Notes under the pieces: generated by a model
The model's input: only the letters and a program-made list of their open reading frames with translations
Told to the model about the DNA's origin: nothing
Database searches by the model: none
Shown here: one piece after another, positions 27,780 to 36,824 of the stretch
Layout of the letters: each line of letters begins with the position of its first letter
Numbering within the stretch: position 1 is the stretch's first letter
Program-made: the position numbers and the translations under genes
Source: Paraflavitalea devenefica
GTDB lineage: Bacteria; Bacteroidota; Bacteroidia; Chitinophagales; Chitinophagaceae
Assembly: GCF_011759375.1 (NCBI RefSeq)
Contig: NZ_JAARML010000005.1
Location: forward strand, 643,581-707,580
Length of the DNA: 64,000 nucleotides
Reading direction: 5' to 3'

Positions 27780-29309
27780 TTAATTGTAGCCAGGATTCTG
27801 GTACATTTTCTCAGGGTTCAGGTTATATTCATTGAGGGGTATAGGAAAATAATAGTCTTTGGTAGTGATATTGGCGAGCGGTGAATTGTTGTAATCCGCC
27901 TGGCTCTTGGCCTTGAAATAAGCCACCAGCTCTTCCTTTGTAAAGAAGCGCAGCAGATCATGCCAGCGGTGGTGCTCAAAAGCCAGCTCTATCCGGCGCT
28001 CATGCAAAATGGCCAGTTTCAGCGTGGGGTATTTGGCCGCATAAACCGGATCGGCCATCATCACCGCATACAAAGGACGCTGTGCCCGCTCCCGCACCAT
28101 ATCGAGGTATTGAATGGCGGTAGCATCATCATTGAGCAGCATATGCACTTCCGCCAGGTTCAGGATGATATCGGCATAGCGCAACACGATCCAGTCATTA
28201 CCACCATAACCGAGGTTGGTAGCGCCGGCGCTGTTATCCCTGAACTTGGTAATGAAATAAGCCTGCACCGAAGGATGGCTGGCGAACTTGATCGAGAAAT
28301 CCGTACGCAGGTCACCCACTTCAAACTCTTTCCGCAGATCGGCCGTCAGCGTACCACCTGCACCGGTAGAAGCAAACAGGGAATTGATGGTTTCTCCCCT
28401 CGCCTGGTTATTGGCGGCAATCCTGGAGCTGTAATTGGGATCGCCTTGCCTGTAGGCAATCTGCCAAATGATCTCCTTGTTGGTGCCTTTTTTTGTTACA
28501 TCAAATACTTCGGCAAAAGGAATATCTGACAGTTTCGTAAACCCACGCATATTGTAGCAGGCCAGCAAATAAGTCTTTGCATTGTTCAGGTTCGTTGTTT
28601 TATCAGCACTCAGGTCAGTGGCCATCTTCAGGTACACCTGTCCCAGTAACCCATTGGCAGCCTGCATGGATACACGGCCCTTGTTGGCTTCAGTCTGTAC
28701 ATTGGGCAGGTTGCTGGCTACTACATCCTTCAGGTCGGCTACGATCTGCGCATATACATTCTCTTTCGTATCCCGGAAAGTATGTTGGGGCAATTCATCA
28801 AACCTTAACCTTTCTGTTACCAGCGGTACGCCGCCAAACTCCTGTACCAGGTTGAAGTACATGAGGGCGCGTATAAACTTTACCTCGGCCTTATACTGCG
28901 TTCTGGTACCCTCATTGGCAAAAGAAATAGAGTCAATTTTTGACAGCACGAGGTTGGTCCTTGAAATGGGTACATACAGCGCTGTCCAGTGATTTTGCAG
29001 CCAGGTATTGATGGGCGCCAGGGAAAAGCTGGTGAACTGGAAGGGCTCGCCGTTATTGGATTGGTTATCGGTGCTGTTCACATCATCCGAACGGTCATCG
29101 GTCCACAGGGAAGCGCCTTCTCCAATACAGTTGGAGCTTCTGAGCCCTTCATACACACCATTTACGGCCAGGGCCACATCATTTTCTGTCTGGAAGTTTT
29201 CATCCACCGGCACCGCATTGGGATTATCCTGCTCCAGGAAGCTCTTGCTGCAGGAGCTTAATGCACCTGCGATACTTAAGCCTATTGTTATTACAAGTAT
29301 GTTACGCAT
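27780..29309 (-). CDS. SusD/RagB family outer-membrane lipoprotein
   Basis: A 509-residue lipoprotein: signal peptide with lipobox (GALSSC), then the SusD-like N-terminal helical repeats (LEQDNPNAVP, ALAVNGVYEGL) and the C-terminal region with VLRYADIILNLAEV and RRIELAFEHHRWHDLLRF, both SusD signatures. The start is taken at the ATG at 29307-29309; another ATG at 29336 overlaps the SusC stop. SusD-type proteins form the lid over a SusC transporter and bind the glycan or peptide to be imported. No glycoside hydrolase is adjacent, so the ligand is not evident. Confidence 0.95.
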   Translation of the reverse strand: MRNILVITIGLSIAGALSSCSKSFLEQDNPNAVPVDENFQTENDVALAVNGVYEGLRSSNCIGEGASLWTDDRSDDVNSTDNQSNNGEPFQFTSFSLAPINTWLQNHWTALYVPISRTNLVLSKIDSISFANEGTRTQYKAEVKFIRALMYFNLVQEFGGVPLVTERLRFDELPQHTFRDTKENVYAQIVADLKDVVASNLPNVQTEANKGRVSMQAANGLLGQVYLKMATDLSADKTTNLNNAKTYLLACYNMRGFTKLSDIPFAEVFDVTKKGTNKEIIWQIAYRQGDPNYSSRIAANNQARGETINSLFASTGAGGTLTADLRKEFEVGDLRTDFSIKFASHPSVQAYFITKFRDNSAGATNLGYGGNDWIVLRYADIILNLAEVHMLLNDDATAIQYLDMVRERAQRPLYAVMMADPVYAAKYPTLKLAILHERRIELAFEHHRWHDLLRFFTKEELVAYFKAKSQADYNNSPLANITTKDYYFPIPLNEYNLNPEKMYQNPGYN

Positions 29310-29335
29310 AAAATATTGTTTAGATTGTTCGACCA

Positions 29336-32300
29336 TTAGAATTGCATTTTAACGCCCAGGTTAAAGGCACGCATCAACGGATATTTGCCATAGTCAACAC
29401 CCGGCGCCAGGTTGGTGCCATTGTTATAATCTACCTCGGGGTTATAGCCCAGGTAATTGGTAATCGTGAACGCATTGTCTACACTACCATACACCCTTAG
29501 AGAACTAAGTCCCAGTTTTTTCACAACGGCCAGGTTGCCCAGGCTATAGCCCAGCGTAATATTGGTACAGCGAAAGAAAGAACCATCTTGCAAATAGTAA
29601 TCAGAGAGACGGGTACTGTTGCTTTGTGTACCACCACGGGAGGCGCGGTAGATCTTTCCGTCACCAGGCTGCGCTTCGGAACGGTACCTGTTCTTTACAA
29701 TTGCATAGTTATTGCCGGAACCTTCCATGTTGTTGATATAATAATCCTGCCCGTCAATCACATCATTACCCTGTGAGCCATTGAAAGAAGCCATAAAGTC
29801 AAATTGCTTATAGCTGGCGCTCAAACCGAAACCATAAGTGAAATCAGGATAGGGAGAACCAATCACCTGCTTGTCGGCCTCATTCACAATACCATCACCG
29901 TTCACATCTACAAAATACAGGTCGCCGGGATTGAGTGGTGTGGAGGAGTAAACAGAACGGGGAGGCCCTTTCAGCTTATACCCCGTTGGGAAAGTATTAT
30001 TGGGCAGCAGTGCGGCATTATCAGCAGCAATATTGGCCATGTCCGACTGGCGTACCATACCTGCCACGCGCAAACCATAGAACATGCCAACAGGCTGTCC
30101 TTCCATTGTAGCGTGTGTGATATAGGACCTTTCGGCACCGGCGGTAAAGATGGTGCTGGCGCCGCCCAGGCTCACTACTTCATTTTTATTGTGGGTAATA
30201 TTACCACTCAAATTCAGACTGAAGTCTTTTGTATTGATCACCTTCACATCCACCTGCGCATCAATACCCCTGTTGCGGATATCCGCATCAGACAGATTGG
30301 TAAGCACTTTGGTAGAACCCGAGCCGGCCGTAACATTCTGATTGAACAGCAGATCGTACGACTTACTGATATAATAATTCACCATGAGGTTTACGCGGTT
30401 GTTCAGCAAGCCGAGGTCGGCGCCAAAGTTGAACTGGGAGGTAGATTCCCAACCCAGCTTCGGATCGGCCAGGTTGCCGGGAGAAAAGGCCGTATTCACC
30501 GTATTGCCAAATACGGCGCCACCCATAGGCTGTATAGGCTGCTGGTAGTTGTAATTACCGATATTGTTATTACCGGTAAGTCCCCAGCTTGCACGCAACT
30601 TAATGGTAGAACCTGCGCCCAGCCAGTCGCCATAGAACTTTTCATTGGAGAGGTTCCAGCCGGCTGATACAGAAGGGAAATATCCCCAGCGATTCTCAGG
30701 ACCAAAGCGGGAAGAAGCATCAGTCCGGAAAGAGCCGGTAACAAAGTATTTATTATCGTAGGTATAGATAGCACGCGCCAGGTAAGAAACAAGGGTAGTA
30801 ACCGATTTGCCGGTTCCCCCGTTGATATAAAAATTAGCGGCATCTGCGCCGCGGGCGGTAATTTCCTGCACATAGTCACTGGAAAGGCCATTGGCGCCTA
30901 CGCTCACCATATCGTTGGTAGTTTCCTGGGCCGAATAACCGGCCAGTACATTCAGGTTGCCTTTTCCGATGGCTTTTTTATAATTCAGCGTGAACTCGGC
31001 CAGCTTATCCAGCATGTTGATGGTTTGCGCAGAAGTATTGGCTGCCCTGATAGCAGCCGGTGAACCGGGCGGATTGGCGCCACTGCTCAGGTTGGTAGGA
31101 TAATAGTACTCGTATTTCTCATTGTAGGTTTGTGCGCCGATGTTCACTTTACCGGAGAGGCCGGGGAAGAACTCATAGGAGGCACTGGCATTGTAAGTGC
31201 CACGGGTACCTTTACGGGTGATCTTCACCCGGTCGGCCAGGGCCACTGGGTTCTCAATACCCTGGAAGGCATAGTTATAACCATCAATAGGAATAGCAGC
31301 ATTGCCCAATGCATAAGAGCCATTGGCGTTATACACCGGGAAAATAGGCATGTATACCAATGCACCGAGGATAGGTCCCTGGTGGAAACGGCCTTCCTGT
31401 ACTTCGCGGTTATTGATGTCGGTAACAAACATGCTGGAGCTTACCTTCAGCCTGGGTGTTATATCTGCATCAATATTGGCGCGCAGGTTAATGCGTTTCT
31501 GGTAGGTGAATTTGAGGATACCATCCTGGTCCTGGTAGCCGCCGCTGATCAGGTAACGGGTATTGTTGTTGCCACCGGAGAATGACACGTTGTGGCGCTG
31601 CATCAATGCATTGCGGTACAGTTCATCCTGCCAGTCGGTATTGTACTGCGGTTTCAATACTGTTTGGGTGGGAAAATCATACAAGGCTTTGATGATGGTA
31701 ACATTACCGGGATTGGAACCCAGCCGGGCGATCCTGGCTGCATTGTCATCAGAATAATAAGCATCATTCCAGGTAATGCCTTTGGCAATCACCTGATCTT
31801 TATAAGCGCCGTTACGGCCATCTACAAATAACCGGGCAAACTCATAGCTATCCAGCATGTCTACCTTTTTGGCCAGTTGGTTGATGCCCGCCATATAATC
31901 GTAGTTAAGTTTTCCCTTGCCTTGTTTACCGCGTTTGGTAGTGATGAGCACTACACCGGCAGCCGCGCGGGATCCATAGATAGCTGCAGAAGCCGCATCT
32001 TTCAATATTTCAATAGACTCAATGTCGTCGGGATTGATGAAAATATCATTGCCGGAGGTGCCGGGGTTGTAACCAGTGGTGGCATTCGTGCCATTGCCCG
32101 GGCCCTGGCTTACATTACCACCCACGGGATAACCATCTACTACATACAACGGCTCAGAGCTGGCATTCACAGACCCAATACCACGTACCCTGATCTTCGT
32201 GCCTGCATAAGGTGCGCCACTTACCTGCGCCACCTGTACGCCTGCCACTTTTCCCACCAGCGCCTGGCTGAGCGTAGGTGAAGTAAGGGTCAGTTCTTTG

Positions 32301-32725
32301 GCCTTCACACTGGAAACAGCGCCGGTAAGATCACTCTTGCGCAGGCGCTGGTAACCGATGGAAACCTCTTCCAGCATTTTGGCATCTTCCTTCAGTCTCA
32401 CATTCACGACCGTCTTCTCTCCTACCAGGATCTCCTGTGCAGCATAACCTGCATAGGTGATCACCAGCACATCATTCGCAGTAATAGCAACAGTAAACTG
32501 CCCTTTGGCATCGGTCATCACTGCTTTCCCCGATTGCCTGGCCAGCACACTGGCCCCGGACAGGGGTTCATTATTTTCAGTCGTTACGGTACCGGACACC
32601 GTGCCTGTTTGCGCCCGTAGCGGGTTTGAACAGATGACTAACACAGTCACCAGGAGGAACAATAGTTTCGGAAGCACTCCCCTGCCTTTGGGCAAAGGGA
32701 TGACAGTTGCAATTTTCTTTTGCAT
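29336..32725 (-). CDS. SusC/RagA family TonB-linked outer-membrane transporter
   Basis: A 1129-residue barrel: signal peptide (ends NPLRAQ), carboxypeptidase-regulatory-like domain (~42-120), plug with VRGIGSVNASSEPLYVVDGYP around residues 180-200, and a C-terminal barrel ending NLGVKMQF. It has no STN domain, so it is probably a plain importer and not a sigma-signalling receptor. It pairs with the SusD gene directly downstream. Transcription may enter from the upstream propeller-like gene across a 113-bp gap with a strong stem-loop. Confidence 0.95.
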   Translation of the reverse strand: MQKKIATVIPLPKGRGVLPKLLFLLVTVLVICSNPLRAQTGTVSGTVTTENNEPLSGASVLARQSGKAVMTDAKGQFTVAITANDVLVITYAGYAAQEILVGEKTVVNVRLKEDAKMLEEVSIGYQRLRKSDLTGAVSSVKAKELTLTSPTLSQALVGKVAGVQVAQVSGAPYAGTKIRVRGIGSVNASSEPLYVVDGYPVGGNVSQGPGNGTNATTGYNPGTSGNDIFINPDDIESIEILKDAASAAIYGSRAAAGVVLITTKRGKQGKGKLNYDYMAGINQLAKKVDMLDSYEFARLFVDGRNGAYKDQVIAKGITWNDAYYSDDNAARIARLGSNPGNVTIIKALYDFPTQTVLKPQYNTDWQDELYRNALMQRHNVSFSGGNNNTRYLISGGYQDQDGILKFTYQKRINLRANIDADITPRLKVSSSMFVTDINNREVQEGRFHQGPILGALVYMPIFPVYNANGSYALGNAAIPIDGYNYAFQGIENPVALADRVKITRKGTRGTYNASASYEFFPGLSGKVNIGAQTYNEKYEYYYPTNLSSGANPPGSPAAIRAANTSAQTINMLDKLAEFTLNYKKAIGKGNLNVLAGYSAQETTNDMVSVGANGLSSDYVQEITARGADAANFYINGGTGKSVTTLVSYLARAIYTYDNKYFVTGSFRTDASSRFGPENRWGYFPSVSAGWNLSNEKFYGDWLGAGSTIKLRASWGLTGNNNIGNYNYQQPIQPMGGAVFGNTVNTAFSPGNLADPKLGWESTSQFNFGADLGLLNNRVNLMVNYYISKSYDLLFNQNVTAGSGSTKVLTNLSDADIRNRGIDAQVDVKVINTKDFSLNLSGNITHNKNEVVSLGGASTIFTAGAERSYITHATMEGQPVGMFYGLRVAGMVRQSDMANIAADNAALLPNNTFPTGYKLKGPPRSVYSSTPLNPGDLYFVDVNGDGIVNEADKQVIGSPYPDFTYGFGLSASYKQFDFMASFNGSQGNDVIDGQDYYINNMEGSGNNYAIVKNRYRSEAQPGDGKIYRASRGGTQSNSTRLSDYYLQDGSFFRCTNITLGYSLGNLAVVKKLGLSSLRVYGSVDNAFTITNYLGYNPEVDYNNGTNLAPGVDYGKYPLMRAFNLGVKMQF

Positions 32726-32776
32726 TAGTTATTATTTGTAATAAGGAAATGAGGTCGTGTGGCAGCAATCTGTTTC

Positions 32777-32829
32777 AGGGTGGGCCGCCCTTGCATGGCT
32801 CATAGTGGTGCTGCAGGGCGACTCACCCT
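32777..32829 (-). other. Long stem-loop between the propeller-like gene and susC
   Basis: Two 15-base arms (32777-32791 and 32815-32829) pair with one wobble and one mismatch; the outer ends are AGGGTG and CACCCT. It begins 10 bases after the stop of the upstream gene and has no T-run, so it looks like an attenuator or RNA-stability element between that gene and SusC. Confidence 0.5.
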
Positions 32830-32838
32830 ATCGCTGGC

Positions 32839-33711
32839 TTACCAGCGTACTTCCATCATATTGGCGTTGTCCTTACGGGACGAGCTTGCGGCAATGCCTT
32901 TCATTGTATTACCGAGGAGCGTAAAGCCTTCCAGTTCATCGGGCCGTTCATTGATATCTATTACTTTGATCTCCTGTTCTGTACCGGCGGCAAGTGACTT
33001 CTCAAGATCAAGGAAAGTGAATCGCCATTTCCGGCCTTCTACCTGGTTCTGTATTAAGACCAGTATGTTTTTGCCGGGTATCCAGTGCAGGTTTTGCACC
33101 CAGGGTGAGCAGGTAAACTTTTTAACCAGGATGCCTTTTTCAGAAGTCTTTTTGGCCTTCGCCAGTAAGGCGGGATCATATAATCTTACCTCGTTGGCTT
33201 TTCCGCCATAATCGGCAGTGGCTACATACCATTTGTTGTTGTATTGTACGTATTCAGGTCTGGTGCCCTGTATGCAGGCGTCGTCTTCTATTGTATTCAG
33301 CAGGTTGCCATCCAGGGTACCGGTTTTGAGTAGCCCTTCCCAGTTGACGGAATAGATGACTGCTTTCCACTGCGTGCCTGCCGTATTCAGCCGGATACTG
33401 TTGCCGATGAAAACAGGTAGCTTATCATGGATCGCTATACCGGTGGGGTGATTAATCACATCCGTGTCATGCAGTGTTAGCCTGTATTCTTTGTTAGTAT
33501 ATACGATGGAGTCGCCGGCCAGGGTGTATTCCCTGATCATGCCTACTTCCCTGTCGCCGTATAAGAACAGACGGTCCTTTTGGAAAGACACGCCCTGGCA
33601 GGCGCCCAGAGAGTCAATGGACAAGGCATGGGTGATGTGCATGTCCACATTGGCTTGGTGGGATGTCATCGCCAGCAGAAAGCAACTTAGAAGTATAGTA
33701 AATGTTTTCAT
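32839..33711 (-). CDS. Secreted beta-propeller-like protein
   Basis: A 290-residue exported protein; the start at the ATG at 33709-33711 gives a signal peptide (MKTFTILLSCFLLAMTSHQ). The open frame runs 34 codons further upstream, but that part looks non-coding. Repeated blade-like strands are visible (GVSFQKDRLFLYGDREVGMI, TGIAIHDKLPVFIGNSI, EYVQYNNKWYVATADYGG, LEGFTLLGNTMKGIA). The pattern resembles strictosidine-synthase or SMP-30 propellers, but no catalytic residue can be named. It lies between the DUF218 and SusC genes on the same strand, so it may bind or act on the SusCD substrate. Confidence 0.65.
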   Translation of the reverse strand: MKTFTILLSCFLLAMTSHQANVDMHITHALSIDSLGACQGVSFQKDRLFLYGDREVGMIREYTLAGDSIVYTNKEYRLTLHDTDVINHPTGIAIHDKLPVFIGNSIRLNTAGTQWKAVIYSVNWEGLLKTGTLDGNLLNTIEDDACIQGTRPEYVQYNNKWYVATADYGGKANEVRLYDPALLAKAKKTSEKGILVKKFTCSPWVQNLHWIPGKNILVLIQNQVEGRKWRFTFLDLEKSLAAGTEQEIKVIDINERPDELEGFTLLGNTMKGIAASSSRKDNANMMEVRW

Positions 33712-33736
33712 GTTTTTTCGTTTGCTTCGATAACAG

Positions 33737-33792
33737 ATTTCTCGTCCCTTAAACCCGCTGATAGCATAGCAGCGTATGTTGGGACTCGAAAT
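33737..33792. repeat. REP-like palindromic element
   Basis: ATTTCTCGTCCC (33737-33748) pairs with GGGACTCGAAAT (33781-33792), apart from two central bases. A smaller hairpin CGCTG...CAGCG sits inside. The flanks AGATTTCTCG and CTCGAAATGACA look like a family of dispersed intergenic palindromes in Bacteroidota. Only one copy is in this window, so repetition cannot be shown here. Confidence 0.4.
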
Positions 33793-33819
33793 GACACTTA
33801 AGAAAGATGGCATTCGCCG

Positions 33820-35076
33820 CTACGGGTCCATGGGTTCGGTGGGGTCAATGTGCAGGGCATCGGTGAGCGGGTAAAATTCCGCTTCGGTTTCGGAGAGGCG
33901 TACGCCCGGTTTGTAAGGCACTTCATCCAGCTCCCGTTTACATCTTTCCACCAGCGTGCTGGTGATCCACATACTCTGCCCTTTTTCTGTGGAGGTCAGC
34001 CCTGGCTTATCCATGGGCATGCCATAGCGAAACATGAGCCGTACCGCATTCCGCATGTTGGTAGTGGTATGCCGTGCATGTGGCTCCATGATGATGGCAT
34101 TTTCCGGCACCTGCAGTTTCTGGATGAGGAAACGCTTCATTTCTTCCGCCTCGTTGTATTTTGTTTTATAGGGATGCACTTTACCGCCTGACACCATAAT
34201 GAAAGGCGCCAGACCCTTGTGGTATTGTATGGCAGCGAGGCGACAACGCAACATACCACCGGCGCTGAGGGGCACAGCCGGATCATCGGGGCCTGCACCG
34301 GGCACCAGGATCACCGAATATTTATAACTGGTCCACTTGATCATCTTGATCCGGTCGCAGGCAGCTTTGTTCACTGTTATTTCCATGGGTTCATAATCTG
34401 CCGCCTGGTCTCTTTCATTCAATTCTATGAACTGCAGGGAGGCCCTGAGCGAAGGCAGAAAGAAAAGGCGTGTTCCCGCGCATTCCTGCAACACTACATA
34501 GGTAGGTGAATACAGCATACTGCCATAGCGCGGATGATGTACATTGAAGCTGATGGAGTCAATAAGGGGGTAATTGGGTTTCCTGCCTTCGGCATACACA
34601 CCTATGGCAAAGTTGATGCCCATGGCATCCTGTTCCCAGGCTTTGCGCAGCAGCTCAGCAGGACGTTCCTGGTGAAAAAGGATATAGGTGCCGGAAGGGA
34701 TCAGGTGTTGCTTTACCAGTTTGCCCAGCGCATTGTTATCGGCATACAAGACAAGGAGGCGGGCGCTGACAGCTTGTATCTCCTGCTCAGTGAGCTTCAT
34801 ACTTTCTGTATAACAGGGGGCATTGTTAGCGCAGGTCTTCAGGGCATGCTCCAGTCCGCCCAGCTTGCGTTGGGCGATATTGGCCAATGCGGTGTCGCTC
34901 TCCAGCAGCTTTTTAGTGGCGGCATCCTGTTGCAGCAAAGTAAGCAGGTAATAATTCTTCGCCTGTATGATATTATTACCGGTTACCAGTTTATAGTGTC
35001 CGTCAGGAGCTGATTGTTGTGCAAAAAGATAACAGGCCATGATCAACATGGCTGTTGTGAGGAGCGCCTTAACCAT
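33820..35076 (-). CDS. DUF218 (YdcF/SanA-like) domain protein, exported
   Basis: A 418-residue protein; the start at the ATG at 35074-35076 gives a signal peptide (MVKALLTTAMLIMACYLFAQQ). The N-terminal ~200 residues are helical and unrecognised. The C-terminal half is a DUF218 domain: SVILVPGAGPDDP, FIMVSGGKVHP, EAEEMKRFLIQKL and PENAIIMEPHARHTTTN. DUF218 proteins such as SanA, ElyC and YdcF are linked to envelope integrity; their chemistry is unclear. Unlike the usual inner-membrane forms, this one is predicted to be periplasmic. It lies between the S41 peptidase gene and the propeller-like gene. Confidence 0.8.
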   Translation of the reverse strand: MVKALLTTAMLIMACYLFAQQSAPDGHYKLVTGNNIIQAKNYYLLTLLQQDAATKKLLESDTALANIAQRKLGGLEHALKTCANNAPCYTESMKLTEQEIQAVSARLLVLYADNNALGKLVKQHLIPSGTYILFHQERPAELLRKAWEQDAMGINFAIGVYAEGRKPNYPLIDSISFNVHHPRYGSMLYSPTYVVLQECAGTRLFFLPSLRASLQFIELNERDQAADYEPMEITVNKAACDRIKMIKWTSYKYSVILVPGAGPDDPAVPLSAGGMLRCRLAAIQYHKGLAPFIMVSGGKVHPYKTKYNEAEEMKRFLIQKLQVPENAIIMEPHARHTTTNMRNAVRLMFRYGMPMDKPGLTSTEKGQSMWITSTLVERCKRELDEVPYKPGVRLSETEAEFYPLTDALHIDPTEPMDP

Positions 35077-35186
35077 TATTTGTGTAGTATTTCTTCGGCG
35101 GCAAAAGTCCTGCGAACACATTAACTCAATATCATCCCTGTATTACCGGATTGTTACGAATATCTTAAAGCATTTTAATATGAACA

Positions 35187-36626
35187 TCAGTTAAGTCTTC
35201 TTACTTCAATACCTGTTTCAGTAGCGCCGGCCGATTGATACTGTTCTTTGATATCACGGAATGGAAATACTTTATTGCGCAGTGGCGTAATACCCACAAC
35301 AGTGCTGCCATAAATCAACTCCAGGGCTTTATCCAAAGACAGGTCACCGGGATAGCCCATTTCCTGTAAAGGCAGTTTGCTGAATTCGTTGATCTCATGA
35401 TCGGGCAGCAATCCATTGCTGTAATTTCCTTTATCATTGGCATCAAAAACCTTGTAAATGGTGGGCATTAATACCCACTGCACCTGGCGGGGGTTCCTGT
35501 TGTCTTCAATACGGAAGGAAGCTTCGTCCTTGCCATGTGTTTTGGTGCCGATGCGAATAACGGGCATGTAAGGTTTCAGGTTATTGCACAGGATCTCCGC
35601 TGCAGAAATGGTGGCGCCGGAAGTAAGTATAAAGAGCCTTTTCAGTCCGAGGTTCCGGGCCTGTAGCTCACTCATATTCTTACCCGGGTTGCTGGTTGAA
35701 AAAGCAATGGTCTGACGGAATGTTTGCTTAACAGTGCCGCCAAACCGGTTGCCTTTAAAAGTCACATATACCTGATCGGGGTTGAAGGAAGGCACCAGCA
35801 TGGCTGCCAGTTTGGCCGAAGAAGCCACACTGCCGCCGGGATTAAAACGCAGGTCGAGGATGAGTTCGGTAACGTCTGCGTTCTTGAGCTTTTCTATGCT
35901 TTCCAGCACTTCAAAATCCAGCCCATCCACACAATGAACATACGACAGGTAACCGGTCCTGACGCCATTCTTTTCAAAAAAACGGGTGGCGTATACACTT
36001 TTGTACGGTACATAGCCGCTGTTGATGGTTACCTCCGCTGAATCGGTGAGAGCGGTACCATTGCTATTAAATACAGCGAGCTGAAGTGTAATGGCTCCTT
36101 TGGTATTGAGCTGGTCAATCACCGTGTTCATATTGGCAGGGGTGATGGTTTCATTGTTCACTTTTGTAAAGAACAGGCCTCTTTTTAATTGTTTTTTGTA
36201 GGATGGGCCATCCGGAACCACCAATGATACGATGCCCACCAGCCGCTGGGCATCAAAAGGGTGACTGATGAGCGAATAATGGAAGCCGAAGAGATCGGCC
36301 GTTGAGCCTGCTGGTCCTATATCCTTCCGGTTGCTGATCCAGGAGAACCGGTCGGCGGGCGAGAGTAACTTTTTAAAGAACTCCTGGGTAGGCAGGGTAT
36401 AATCTGGTTTACCGGTCATTTGTTCGTTCCAGTAATAATAGCGTTTCAGGCTGTCGTACACCCATTTGTTGTCAATACCCAATGCATCAGTGGGCTCAAA
36501 AGGGACAATTTTCTTGCTGCAAAACAGGTTTTCGACAGAGACCAGTGACAACAAAATGATACACACCCATTTAGTTTTCTGCTGAGCAATAATGGCAGGA
36601 AACCTGCTACTGTTCAGAAGCGCCAT
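35187..36626 (-). CDS. S41 family (C-terminal processing type) peptidase
   Basis: A 479-residue exported peptidase. After the hydrophobic leader (VCIILLSLVSVENLFC, possibly a lipobox) come a helical cap, a PDZ-like region (~150-215, LVVPDGPSYKKQLKRGLFF) and the S41 catalytic core. The serine is S341 in GATISAAEIL and the lysine K366 in THGKDEA. ELILDLRFNPGG is the family's usual core strand. Such enzymes cut proteins or peptides behind a C-terminal recognition step. It is the last gene upstream of the DUF218-propeller-SusCD group and follows a hairpin-rich gap. Confidence 0.88.
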   Translation of the reverse strand: MALLNSSRFPAIIAQQKTKWVCIILLSLVSVENLFCSKKIVPFEPTDALGIDNKWVYDSLKRYYYWNEQMTGKPDYTLPTQEFFKKLLSPADRFSWISNRKDIGPAGSTADLFGFHYSLISHPFDAQRLVGIVSLVVPDGPSYKKQLKRGLFFTKVNNETITPANMNTVIDQLNTKGAITLQLAVFNSNGTALTDSAEVTINSGYVPYKSVYATRFFEKNGVRTGYLSYVHCVDGLDFEVLESIEKLKNADVTELILDLRFNPGGSVASSAKLAAMLVPSFNPDQVYVTFKGNRFGGTVKQTFRQTIAFSTSNPGKNMSELQARNLGLKRLFILTSGATISAAEILCNNLKPYMPVIRIGTKTHGKDEASFRIEDNRNPRQVQWVLMPTIYKVFDANDKGNYSNGLLPDHEINEFSKLPLQEMGYPGDLSLDKALELIYGSTVVGITPLRNKVFPFRDIKEQYQSAGATETGIEVRRLN

Positions 36627-36676
36627 AAATTCACCAGTTTTAAGGAATTTTTATTTTTTTGTTACCTTTTGAGAGG

Positions 36677-36741
36677 TAATTTTGTATTGGAATTAAACAA
36701 TTACAAAACATTAGGGTGACCGTTCGCGCGGTTGCCCTTTT
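36677..36741 (+). ncRNA. Candidate short + strand transcript in the S41 upstream gap
   Basis: On the + strand, opposite to the surrounding genes, TAATTTTG (36677-36684) is an exact -7 box. It is followed 30 bases later by GGGTGACCG-TTCGCG-CGGTTGCCC (36714-36737) and TTTT. The nine-base stem is complete only as + strand RNA, where two G-U pairs close it. A ~50-nt transcript with an intrinsic terminator would result. No -33 box is evident, so this is tentative. Confidence 0.3.
36687..36710. promoter_or_regulatory. Conserved upstream element, copy 1
   Basis: A 24-bp stretch containing GGAATTAAACAATTAC, 61-84 bp before the S41 start. It matches 39874-39897, upstream of the beta-helix lipoprotein gene, at 23 of 24 positions. 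It may be a shared regulator or sigma-factor site. Confidence 0.4.
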
Positions 36742-36759
36742 GCATTATATACAGGAAAG

Positions 36760-36793
36760 CAATTACCTGTGAAGTTTCCTCCACAGGTAATTG
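36760..36793 (-). terminator. Terminator-like hairpin behind the second T9SS gene
   Basis: CAATTACCTGTG (36760-36771) and CACAGGTAATTG (36782-36793) form a perfect 12-bp stem with a 10-base loop, 31 bp past the T9SS gene stop. The - strand continues with CTTTCC, a weak T-run. AGGAAA (36753-36758) and TTTCCT (36775-36780) could pair in a competing fold. Confidence 0.6.
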
Positions 36794-36824
36794 AGTAAAT
36801 ACATAGGACAAATTAATTACGGGC

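Noticed and set aside
27555..27884. 109-residue + strand frame overlapping the end of susD
   Set aside because: It runs into the SusD coding region on the other strand and contains the hairpins; no family resemblance.
29804..30667. 287-residue + strand frame opposite susC
   Set aside because: Antisense to a clear SusC barrel; composition (many His, Ile, Thr) is that of a reverse-strand shadow.
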